DNA from: Serratia ureilytica
GTDB taxonomy: Bacteria > Pseudomonadota > Gammaproteobacteria > Enterobacterales > Enterobacteriaceae
Length of the DNA: 64,000 nucleotides
Direction: 5' to 3'
NCBI RefSeq assembly: GCF_013375155.1
Contig: NZ_JABXOF010000004.1
Span: forward strand, 186,001 to 250,000
Each line of letters opens with the position of its first letter. The stretch's first letter is position 1. Positions 57,732-64,000 of the stretch are shown in pieces. A program made the translations under genes and the position numbers. The notes beneath the pieces were generated by a model. It was not told where the DNA came from, did no database searches, and saw only the letters and a program-made list of their open reading frames with translations.

Positions 57732-58172
57732 GTGGATAGAGAGTTAAGAGAACACGTCATGATCGAGCGTGTCGAAATGATTGCGCGTCTTACGACTGAG
57801 GGGACTTGTCAGGAGCGAGACCGAGAAATTGCCTTAAATTTGATTGCGGAAATAGCAAAAGGCAACCTAATGAAAAACAATAATTTTTCCGTTGTTTTTT
57901 CCGCGCCATCTGTAGATGAACCTTTTGCAAGGGAAAGCAAAGTGAAAGTTAACATCACGTTAGATAAAGACCAAAAAATAGGTCAACCAGTAATTGACGC
58001 TTTTCAATGCGAACTAACCCGGCGGATAAAGTCAGTCTTTCCGTATGTGTGCGTTAGCGTGAAAAAAGGCTCCATCACTGGTGTTGAGTTAGCGGGGATC
58101 GATGAAGATTCAGACCGAGAAGCGTTGGATAGCATTCTTCAAGAAGTTTGGGAAGACGGAAGCTGGCGATAG
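57732..58172 (+). CDS. tum: Tum-type antirepressor with DinI-like domain
   Basis: A 146-residue protein started at the GTG at 57732, preceded by GTGGAGG; a start at 57690 would place the gene start inside the LexA box. The C-terminal half (residues ~65-146) is DinI-like: KVNITLDKDQKIGQPVIDAF, CELTRRIKSVFPYVCVSVKK and ALDSILQEVWEDGSW. In 186, Tum inactivates CI after SOS induction. Length equals 186 Tum. Confidence 0.9.
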   Translation: MDRELREHVMIERVEMIARLTTEGTCQERDREIALNLIAEIAKGNLMKNNNFSVVFSAPSVDEPFARESKVKVNITLDKDQKIGQPVIDAFQCELTRRIKSVFPYVCVSVKKGSITGVELAGIDEDSDREALDSILQEVWEDGSWR

Positions 58173-58456
58173 GCTTGAAAGAATATACAAAATACAATCT
58201 CATATTTAAATCATGATTTTTGTGTGAGGGTTACACCCAAGAGGAAGATGTAGTAATAGTATTTATATTTTCAAGTCTACTCTTGAGTTGCACTATGTCC
58301 ACATGATTGAGAATAAATCGGCTAGATAATACTTTGCAACGATTAATATAATGAAGCCCATGTGATAAATTTAGTAGGAAAATTTAGATATTAGACGTAT
58401 GGAGTGAAATCATTTTAATAAACAACCACAATATGGTGGTTGTTTATTAATTTAAG
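58173..58456. other. Intergenic region with bidirectional hairpin
   Basis: 284 AT-rich bases between the rightward early operon and the leftward cargo pair. No gene seen. TAATAAACAACCAC-AATATG-GTGGTTGTTTATTA (58416-58449) is a perfect 14-bp stem with T-rich arms, a terminator for both tum and the cargo transcript. Confidence 0.75.
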
Positions 58457-59596
58457 TTAGGCTAACAAATTCTTTCTTATCAATTTTATGTTTTTAGCAC
58501 TTGTCTTTAATATTTTCTTTTGTTTTATCGACCACACTTTATTCGATAGTATAGGGCCTGACATATTTAGGTTATGGTCAGTGATTTTTTTTATTGCACT
58601 TTTAAGATCAAAGTTAAGGTTAACCATTGCATACAAAACCACATCGGTATATATATCCCAGCCAATTGGTCTGAAGAGAATGTGCCCTCCAGTTTCCGCG
58701 TTTCTATAAAAACCAGAGTTCCTGTTACCCTTAACTACTTCAATCAGTTCAGGACATCCTTTGAATGTGTATTCATAAAAATCAGAAATAAAATTAAATA
58801 AATCTGTGCTATCTCTATATCGATATTTATCTAGATCGCTTATTTTCACCCCTAATTTATATGAGACCAGTTTTTGAATGTTGTCATATATATTAACAAT
58901 AGATGTTATACTGGTCTGATCACGAACTGGGCCTGAGTTAAATGAGATGTTATCTTCATTGAAAAACATAAACTCGTCTGATTCAATAAGCCTTCTTGTT
59001 ATGCATGCAGCTATATCATCTTCATCTAACGCTATAATGGTATCCTTGCTAACTAACTTGGCTTTTTTATTCAAAGTAGTAAATAGCCTTCTGGACCTAA
59101 TCTTCCCCTGAGGGGTATTAGCATGAGCAACAATTATAACGCTAACAAGATCGTTTGCTAACTCAGTGTTAACTTCCAAGGCTGCTTTGATGCCAGCTAA
59201 TCGATGTTGGCCATCGAGAGCAAAAAACTTCTCTTCCCTAGTTATAGATAAGAAGCCTAAGCAATTTCCCGTATATTCTGGAAAATCAAGCAATGCAGCT
59301 TCTTCATTATTAGGTGTGATACCTCCAATCTCATGCCAATTTGGGTCACCATCATAAACTGCAACCACTAATGAGTTAAAAAAACGATCATCATTTTCAA
59401 CTAAATAACGTGATATTTCTTCAGCTCGATCAGTATTCAGTTCACGTTGGATTTTATCGGATAACTTTTCAATTTGATGAAGCTCTTCCGCAAAACCAAT
59501 CAACTCTGATGCATCTGAAAGCCTCATCATGCAACTATATGTAGTCCAGCTCCCCATATAGCCTCTTAAACAAGGCAGAACTAAGCGCTGACTCAT
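58457..59596 (-). CDS. DGQHR-domain (DndB-like) protein, prophage cargo
   Basis: A 379-residue protein with DGQHR at residues 128-132 in KFFALDGQHRLAGIKAALEV and the second family motif LFTTLNKKAKLVSKDTIIAL about 45 residues on. These define the DGQHR/DndB family; DndB itself regulates DNA phosphorothioation genes. No dndCDE is nearby. The C-terminal half (ICE-like lysine-rich tail IKQKKILKTSAKNIKLIRKN) is unassigned. Its start overlaps the GIY-YIG gene stop by four bases, so they are one operon. AT-rich against the phage backbone. Confidence 0.8.
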   Translation of the reverse strand: MSQRLVLPCLRGYMGSWTTYSCMMRLSDASELIGFAEELHQIEKLSDKIQRELNTDRAEEISRYLVENDDRFFNSLVVAVYDGDPNWHEIGGITPNNEEAALLDFPEYTGNCLGFLSITREEKFFALDGQHRLAGIKAALEVNTELANDLVSVIIVAHANTPQGKIRSRRLFTTLNKKAKLVSKDTIIALDEDDIAACITRRLIESDEFMFFNEDNISFNSGPVRDQTSITSIVNIYDNIQKLVSYKLGVKISDLDKYRYRDSTDLFNFISDFYEYTFKGCPELIEVVKGNRNSGFYRNAETGGHILFRPIGWDIYTDVVLYAMVNLNFDLKSAIKKITDHNLNMSGPILSNKVWSIKQKKILKTSAKNIKLIRKNLLA

Positions 59597-60138
59597 ATGA
59601 TTCTAACTCCTCTTAATAAACTACGCACATTGGCGGAAAAGTCTCTTTGACAGCAAGGTGGGACGAAAATATCAGCTAATGTAGATTCAACATCAGCAGT
59701 AGATTGCCCTGCTGGAATTGTTGCATAAAAATAATATAAATGATCGCTAAAGTGTTGGATGAGTTTCTTAATTCTGGGTCTGTCTCTGAATCCTGATGGA
59801 TTAACATAATCCTTAAATCTTTTTAAAATTGTATTGTTTGAATCGGTATCACCAGCTTTACCGACGTACATCACATAGGAATTTGTTGGCAAATTGGCAT
59901 TTTCAAAAGCCACCATGAATATGTACACGCCCTGTTGATTCGGAAATACATGAGTCGCATGGTCAGAATATTTAACTTTAATCCAATTTAAAGCAGGTAG
60001 ATCCACACTTCTTCTATAAAGTGTGGGGCAAAGTAAAAAAGGGAAATTATTTCTAAAATAACCTAGATAAGCCTCCCGTTGGTCATCATCATCAAAATCA
60101 GTGATGGATTCATCTATTTCCGCATTGATGTTTATCAT
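59593..60138 (-). CDS. GIY-YIG nuclease-fold protein, prophage cargo
   Basis: A 181-residue protein with the GIY-YIG pattern: GVY (70-72) in QQGVYIFMVAF, YVG (91-93) in SYVMYVGKAGD, Arg107 in LKRFKDYV, Glu151 in DVESTLADIF and Asn170 further on. These are the residues needed for a catalytic GIY-YIG site, so it should be an active DNA nuclease. An N-terminal ~60 residues are not of this fold. First gene of the pair; overlaps the DGQHR gene by four bases. An 18-bp palindrome lies 11 bp before its ATG. Confidence 0.78.
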   Translation of the reverse strand: MININAEIDESITDFDDDDQREAYLGYFRNNFPFLLCPTLYRRSVDLPALNWIKVKYSDHATHVFPNQQGVYIFMVAFENANLPTNSYVMYVGKAGDTDSNNTILKRFKDYVNPSGFRDRPRIKKLIQHFSDHLYYFYATIPAGQSTADVESTLADIFVPPCCQRDFSANVRSLLRGVRII

Positions 60139-60149
60139 TACATGTCCAT

Positions 60150-60167
60150 GATTTAATTAATTAAATC
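60150..60167. promoter_or_regulatory. Perfect 18-bp palindrome before the GIY-YIG gene
   Basis: GATTTAATTAATTAAATC is fully self-complementary and ends 11 bp before the GIY-YIG start codon. A protein bound here would block translation start or a nearby promoter. Candidate operator for autoregulation of the cargo pair. Confidence 0.55.
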
Positions 60168-60464
60168 TTTCCGACAAAATGCCAAATAAAATTTAGATTG
60201 TCAATGAAAACAATGAATAATACTTAGCAATATGACTCTTGGTACATAACCCACCTTATTTTCAGACTAGCAGTATCCGTATCTTACGATAGATGTGCAG
60301 TATCTTTGATGTATGTCACGTTTTTAATGTTGATTAAAAAATGCATTTGTAAGGTGCATTTATCTGCATGAACTTTTGGTCATGCTAGACACCTTTCCTC
60401 TACCTGCCAGGCTTGATTTTACAGGAATGATGCAACTGCATGAAAACCGACCTATAAGCGGGCA

Positions 60465-60483
60465 GGCGTGGCGGGGAAAGCAT
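60465..60483. other. cos site, copy 1 (186 type)
   Basis: GGCGTGGCGGGGAAAGCAT equals the 19-base cohesive end of coliphage 186 as I recall it. Cleaved by terminase for packaging. It shares about 45 bp of flank with copy 2, including GCATGAAAACC and GCGGGCA on the left. Confidence 0.85.
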
Positions 60484-60638
60484 TGCGTGTATGAAAGCAG
60501 GTAATCCTTTTAATTGAACTGCACCCGACATGGTATGTAGAAAACGAGGTACAAAGAAAAGCGATAAAGTGTTTCTAGAGCATGCATGACTATGCTGCAT
60601 GAATCCGCATGATCGTTTGAGGATCGTTTTAGCTAAGA

Positions 60639-60660
60639 CCCGCCAAGAATGGCGGGCTTT
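60639..60660. terminator. Terminator between the cos copies
   Basis: CCCGCC-AAGAAT-GGCGGG followed by CTTTTGCTT, pointing rightward. Confidence 0.7.
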
Positions 60661-60706
60661 TGCTTAAGTCATGCAGGCGCATGAAAACCACTACATAAAG
60701 CGGGCA

Positions 60707-60725
60707 GGCGAGGCGGGGATAGCAT
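60707..60725. other. cos-like site, copy 2
   Basis: GGCGAGGCGGGGATAGCAT differs from copy 1 at two positions: an A as in P2 cos at position 5, and a T at position 14. Its left flank (GCATGAAAACC...GCGGGCA) matches that of copy 1. Confidence 0.75.
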
Positions 60726-60880
60726 TGCGCGCAAGCCGTGTTGAACCCCTACCAAAAGAGCCGCCAGCGTCCCGTCACGGCGATTTATCGCAATACTTGT
60801 ATGAGAATGGGGTTTGATGTTGTGGCGCCATGATGGCGCTCTCAGGCGCTTACAGCGCACTGCATAACATCGCCATTTAG

Positions 60881-60961
60881 TGACACCAAAAAATGACACC
60901 ATAATATTCTTGCAATGGTGTCATAAAGTGATACTATAAACCCCATGAACAAACGACACCA
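60881..60961 (+). promoter_or_regulatory. hicAB promoter with repeated operator
   Basis: The octamer TGACACCA occurs at 60881 and 60894, its complement TGGTGTCA at 60916-60923, and CGACACCA at 60954 inside hicA. A promoter fits between: TTGCAA (60910-60915), 16 bp, TACTAT (60932-60937). HicB proteins autorepress, so these are likely its operators. Confidence 0.65.
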
Positions 60962-61199
60962 AAAAACGCTGTCAGATGTGTTTGCCCGGCCTGTCAACGG
61001 TTCTATAAAGTGGTCTGATATTGAGGCGCTTTTTACCGCATTAGGGGCGGAGATTCACGAAAGGGAAGGTTCTAGGATCGCGGTGCTGTTGAAAGGTGAA
61101 AAAAGAGTCTTTCACCGGCCACACCCCAGACCTACCACTGACAAGGGGGCGGTTAACTCCATTCGGATCTGGTTGGATAGCTTAGGAATAAAACCATGA
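60945..61199 (+). CDS. hicA: HicA-family mRNA interferase toxin
   Basis: An 84-residue toxin with double-stranded-RNA-binding-like fold. Conserved parts: WSDIEALFTALGAEIHEREG, SRIAVLLKGEKRVFHRPHPR with the catalytic His region, and KGAVNSIRIWLDSLGIKP. It is longer at the N terminus than minimal HicA (about 58 residues), as in phage-borne versions. Start overlaps an operator copy. Overlaps hicB by four bases. Confidence 0.9.
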   Translation: MNKRHQKTLSDVFARPVNGSIKWSDIEALFTALGAEIHEREGSRIAVLLKGEKRVFHRPHPRPTTDKGAVNSIRIWLDSLGIKP

Positions 61200-61540
61200 T
61201 GAATAACACACTGAAAATTGACGGCCATACGGCCGTCATCAACTTCGACCCTGAAATTGAAATGTTCCGGGGAGAGTTTGTCGGGCTGAATGGCGGCGCC
61301 GACTTCTACGCCTACAGCGTGGACGAGCTGAAGAAAGAAGGCGCGATCTCACTCGCGGTCTTTCTCGATGAATGCCATAAAGACGGCATCGAGCCTTACA
61401 AGTCGTACAGCGGCAAAGTAACCACCCGCCTGTCGCCGGAACGCCATCAGGCGTTAGCCATTGCCGCACAGGCCACCGGGCAGTCGATTAATGAACTGCT
61501 GAATGAAGGTGTTGATCTGGTTATCGAAAAGCATTCCTGA
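61196..61540 (+). CDS. hicB: HicB-family antitoxin
   Basis: A 114-residue antitoxin: partial RNase H-like domain (GHTAVINFDPEIEMFRGEFV, YAYSVDELKKEGAISLAVFL) and a C-terminal ribbon-helix-helix (TTRLSPERHQALAIAAQATG, SINELLNEGVDLVIEKHS) for DNA binding. Two ATGs occur in tandem at 61196 and 61199; either may start. Confidence 0.92.
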   Translation: MMNNTLKIDGHTAVINFDPEIEMFRGEFVGLNGGADFYAYSVDELKKEGAISLAVFLDECHKDGIEPYKSYSGKVTTRLSPERHQALAIAAQATGQSINELLNEGVDLVIEKHS

Positions 61541-61553
61541 TCCAGCGCCAACA

Positions 61554-61584
61554 AAAAAGCCGCCAATCACTGGCGGCTTTCTGC
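61554..61584. terminator. Bidirectional terminator between hicB and portal gene
   Basis: GCCGCCA-ATCAC-TGGCGGC with an A run at left and TTTCTGCTT at right, between convergent genes. Confidence 0.88.
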
Positions 61585-62619
61585 TTATTCGGTCGGCAAC
61601 TCATACGGCGCGAATCTAATCACCTCTTCCCCGATCCAGTCGTTCACCTCCTTCATGCGCTCTTGCAGCGGTGTTAGCTCGTTGCGTACAAACACCTGAG
61701 CGGCTTTTTTCACGTCCCCGAAGCCGCCGGTATTGTTCGGGATAATTCCCATCATCTGCGGCGGTACACGGTGAGCACTTAGCAAATCGTCGCGGCTGGC
61801 ATTCTTGATGTTGAAAAAGTCGTCCTTGGTAGCGACCTCGGACAGCGGCAAAATTTTAATACCGTCCGGTTTGCCATTCGGGGCGTACATGAACAGATTG
61901 CGGAAGTTCCCCAAGCCCTTAGTGTCGGCCATGGCTTTGCGCATTCTGTCAACGTCGCTGGTACTCTGCGACGCGTCGGTAACATACAGGATGTAACCGG
62001 CGTGCGCCCCGTTCTGGTAATACTTACGGCGGAACAGCGTCGCCGCCTCATTCAGCCAGGCGGAGTTAAGCGCGCTGAGGTACTCCGGCAGGCCGTACAG
62101 TTCCTGATTGATGTCCGGCTCAATCAGGTGGAAAACGCTGTCGGTCTTGAAGCGGTGCGCCTCTTTCCAGTCCTGCACAAACCAGTAAGCCCCGCGCTCC
62201 ACCCCGCGCCGTGTGTACTTGGCCGGGGAGGATTTCAGCTGCAGCGGCGCGCCGAGCCGGTTTTGGCGCTCTTCTAAATAGGCGTTGCCGAACACCAGAT
62301 AATCCAGCGCATAGCGGCTAAACTCCTGCTGACTTAACAGCCGGTGCGGGATAAACGTTGACGCTAAAATATTGCGCTTAACGTACATCGGCGAGCTGTG
62401 ATGCACGGCGGCGCGCACGCTGCGCGCCAGCCCGTCGAATGAGATCGGCGGCTCGTACCACTTGCCATTTGTCGTGCATTCGATGTAATCCAGAATTTCC
62501 CGCTTATCCAGCACCGCGGACGGCTCGCCAAAGGTAAAAGCCTCAAAATCCTGCTTCTGCTCTGCTGTTGGGGCTGGCGCCGGTGTGGTAAATGCCTTGC
62601 GGCCTTTGCGTTTGCTCAT
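61585..62619 (-). CDS. Q: Phage portal protein (gpQ)
   Basis: A 344-residue portal of the P2 family, forming the dodecameric DNA gate at the capsid vertex. It begins MSKRKGRKAFTTPAPAPTAE at 62619, where the ATG overlaps the terminase stop (TGATG). Family strings: WYEPPISFDGLARSVRAAVH, YALDYLVFGNAYLEERQNRL and RVPPQMMGIIPNNTGGFGDV. Length equals P2 gpQ. A longer open frame upstream in this phase lies within the terminase gene and is not used. Confidence 0.94.
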   Translation of the reverse strand: MSKRKGRKAFTTPAPAPTAEQKQDFEAFTFGEPSAVLDKREILDYIECTTNGKWYEPPISFDGLARSVRAAVHHSSPMYVKRNILASTFIPHRLLSQQEFSRYALDYLVFGNAYLEERQNRLGAPLQLKSSPAKYTRRGVERGAYWFVQDWKEAHRFKTDSVFHLIEPDINQELYGLPEYLSALNSAWLNEAATLFRRKYYQNGAHAGYILYVTDASQSTSDVDRMRKAMADTKGLGNFRNLFMYAPNGKPDGIKILPLSEVATKDDFFNIKNASRDDLLSAHRVPPQMMGIIPNNTGGFGDVKKAAQVFVRNELTPLQERMKEVNDWIGEEVIRFAPYELPTE

Positions 62620-64000
62620 CAGTAAAACTCCAAAATATTCGGGCTGCTGTGGCCGCTGCCTGCGGTCAGCGGTTCGTTTAAGAGGGCGTGCATGATTGCC
62701 CACGCGACATCGGCGTGGCTGGCTTCTTCGCTGCGGCTGGCGGTGTAGGTTGAGCGCGCGCCGCTGGCGGTCATGGTTTTGCGGATCGCCATAAAGGCGG
62801 CGGTGATGTCGGTGTGGCTGGTGTCGTATTCCAGACAGCCGCGCCCGATGGTGTCTTTTGCCTTCAGCACCATGGCGGTTTTGATTTCCGGGGTGTATTT
62901 GATTTCCCGCGCGGCCGGGAAGAACTCGCGCACCAACTGGAAAACACCTTGGCCGACGGTGGTCGCATCGATACCGATGTACTCCACGCAGTATTTTTCG
63001 GTAAGGTCTTTTATCTTCTGGGCCTGAGCGGCAAAGTTCATGCCCTGCCACTGGTGGCGCTCCAGCACGCGGAACTTGCCCCCGGCCACCATTGGCGGCG
63101 CGATCACCGCGCACCCGGCGCTGTCGCCGCCGTTGGCTTCCGATGGGTCGTAACCGATCCACACCGGGCGATAACCGAACGGCCGCACGGCGTATGGGTT
63201 GAAGTCCTCCCACTCTTCCAGCGTATCGACCATGCAGCCTTGCAGCTCGGCGAACGGGAATACCGACGCGGTATCGTCCACAAACTCACACATCAGCAGG
63301 TTCTGATACTCTGCCGGGCTGTATTCGAGCGACAGCTGATCGAGGTCGAACAGGTTACAGCCGCCGGTCAGCGCATCCTCAACCGTGACAATCTGGCGCC
63401 ATTGCCCATCACCGCACAGCACGCCTTTTGACAGGTGGCTGTGGCTGAGGTCGAGTTGAACGTGATCGGCTTTACTGCGGCGGCCTTTGTTGAACAGTTC
63501 CCCCGACCAGAACGGATAAGCGGAGTGCGCCAGACTCGACGGCGTGGAAAAGTAGGTAGTGCGCCACCGCTTGTGCAGCGACATCCCGCTGGCGACTTTG
63601 CGCAGCTCCTGGAATTTCGGGATCCAGAAATACTCATCAAGATACAGATTGCCGGTGTAGCTCTGCGCGGTGCGCACGTTGGTGCCGAGGAACATCAGGC
63701 GGGCGCCGTTCGGCAGCACCATCGGATCGCCTTTCAGGTCAACCTCGACCAGCCGGGCAAAATCAATGATGTAATTGCGGAACACATGCGCCTGCGCCTT
63801 ACTGGCCGACAGGAAAATCTGATTGCGGCCGGTGGTCAGCGCATCGAGCAACGCCTCGCGGGCAAAGAAGAACGTGGCGCCGATCTGGCGCGATTTCAGG
63901 ATGTTGCGGATACGGTGTTGCAGCCCGGCGCGATACCACCCCATCTGATATTCGAAGGTGGTTTCTGTGAAGATGCTTTGCAGCTTCTCCACGGCGGCCT
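62619..64000 (-). CDS. P: Phage terminase, ATPase/nuclease subunit (gpP), 5' end missing
   Basis: The C-terminal ~460 residues of a P2-type large terminase; the N terminus lies beyond the right edge (P2 gpP is about 590 residues). The ATPase part shows NILKSRQIGATFFFAREALL (variant Walker A) and LYLDEYFWIPKFQELRKVAS (Walker B). The nuclease part has WIGYDPSEANGGDSAGCAVI and EYIGIDATTVGQGVFQLVRE with metal-binding Asp residues. Cuts cos and packages DNA with gpM. Followed by Q in the same operon. Confidence 0.93.
   Translation of the reverse strand, partial: AAVEKLQSIFTETTFEYQMGWYRAGLQHRIRNILKSRQIGATFFFAREALLDALTTGRNQIFLSASKAQAHVFRNYIIDFARLVEVDLKGDPMVLPNGARLMFLGTNVRTAQSYTGNLYLDEYFWIPKFQELRKVASGMSLHKRWRTTYFSTPSSLAHSAYPFWSGELFNKGRRSKADHVQLDLSHSHLSKGVLCGDGQWRQIVTVEDALTGGCNLFDLDQLSLEYSPAEYQNLLMCEFVDDTASVFPFAELQGCMVDTLEEWEDFNPYAVRPFGYRPVWIGYDPSEANGGDSAGCAVIAPPMVAGGKFRVLERHQWQGMNFAAQAQKIKDLTEKYCVEYIGIDATTVGQGVFQLVREFFPAAREIKYTPEIKTAMVLKAKDTIGRGCLEYDTSHTDITAAFMAIRKTMTASGARSTYTASRSEEASHADVAWAIMHALLNEPLTAGSGHSSPNILEFY

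Larger units (their letters stand above)
60139..60944. other. cos region without genes
   Basis: 806 bp between the leftward cargo pair and rightward hicAB. It contains the cargo promoter side with an 18-bp palindrome, two cos-like sites (60465-60483 and 60707-60725), a terminator (60639-60660) and the hicAB operators. No open frame in it has a ribosome binding site or recognisable content. Confidence 0.7.
49460..64000. mobile_element. 186-type P2-family prophage (left part)
   Basis: Starts at the tRNA-Ile fragment and runs off the right edge. Gene order int-cI / apl-cII-fil-...-A-tum, then cos, then leftward Q and P, is that of coliphage 186. CI (192 aa), Apl (87 aa), CII (169 aa), Tum (146 aa) and Q (344 aa) have the lengths I remember for 186/P2. 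Accessory genes sit at 49624-50529, 58457-60138 and 60945-61540. Capsid, tail, lysis and the other att site are outside, so intactness cannot be judged. Confidence 0.92.

Noticed and set aside
58457-59596. Calling this gene dndB of a complete dnd system
   Set aside because: Only the DGQHR family motifs are shared; dndC, dndD, dndE and their restriction genes are absent around it.
62620-63213. N-terminal extension of the portal frame
   Set aside because: It lies inside the terminase gene in another phase; the portal starts at 62619 where the stop and start overlap and the P2 length results.

Overview
This is chromosomal DNA of Serratia marcescens or a very close relative. The gene order from the left edge to about 45.4 kb follows the 72-to-69-minute arc of the Escherichia coli chromosome (gltB, yhcC, arcB, elbB, mtgA; dolP, diaA, yraN, lpoA, rsmI; rnpB; yhaK, yhaJ; yqjG to yqjA; exuR, exuT, uxaC, uxaA; sstT, alx, ygjR, ygjP, rlmG, fadH). 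The 146-residue acetyltransferase at 44938-45378 looks like AAC(6')-Ic, the chromosomal aminoglycoside acetyltransferase typical of S. marcescens. Identifications rest on motifs, lengths, synteny and remembered family sequences; no database search was possible.

1-31 kb is GC-rich core. It holds nitrogen assimilation (gltB), redox signalling (arcB), peptidoglycan synthesis (mtgA, lpoA), outer-membrane maintenance (dolP), replication timing (diaA), rRNA modification (rsmI), RNase P RNA, quinone stress (yhaJ/yhaK with yqjF/yqjG), the EnvZ modulator mzrA with the DedA protein YqjA, and hexuronate catabolism. alx carries a yybP-ykoY-type leader riboswitch. 31-45 kb is core with Serratia-specific additions: a HigBA-type toxin-antitoxin pair overlapping ygjP, an ABC-F ATPase, a GABA-type cluster (MocR/GabR regulator, transaminase, succinate semialdehyde dehydrogenase, amino acid permease), a YfcF-like GST, an HPP membrane protein and aac(6')-Ic.

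45.4-49.5 kb is an AT-richer accessory segment. It contains an unrecognised two-gene unit, a truncated small ORF, a decayed IS3-family element, a palindromic repeat and a stand-alone OLD-family ATPase/TOPRIM gene. It ends at a 46-bp 3' fragment of tRNA-Ile(CAU) (ileX type).

From that fragment to the right edge lies a P2-family prophage of the coliphage 186 type: int, cI, apl, cII, fil-like, small early genes, a PP-loop/PAPS-reductase-like gene, replication gene A and a LexA-boxed tum gene. Portal (Q) and terminase (P) run leftward at the right edge. The prophage carries three cargo modules: a HEPN-motif gene directly after int, a GIY-YIG plus DGQHR (DndB-like) gene pair in the P2 cargo site between the replication genes and cos/Q, and a HicAB pair beside cos. 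Two cos-like sequences lie 242 bp apart. The remaining structural genes, the other attachment site and an intact ileX should lie beyond 64 kb. The best candidate for an undescribed system is the GIY-YIG/DGQHR pair with an 18-bp palindrome just upstream of its first start codon.
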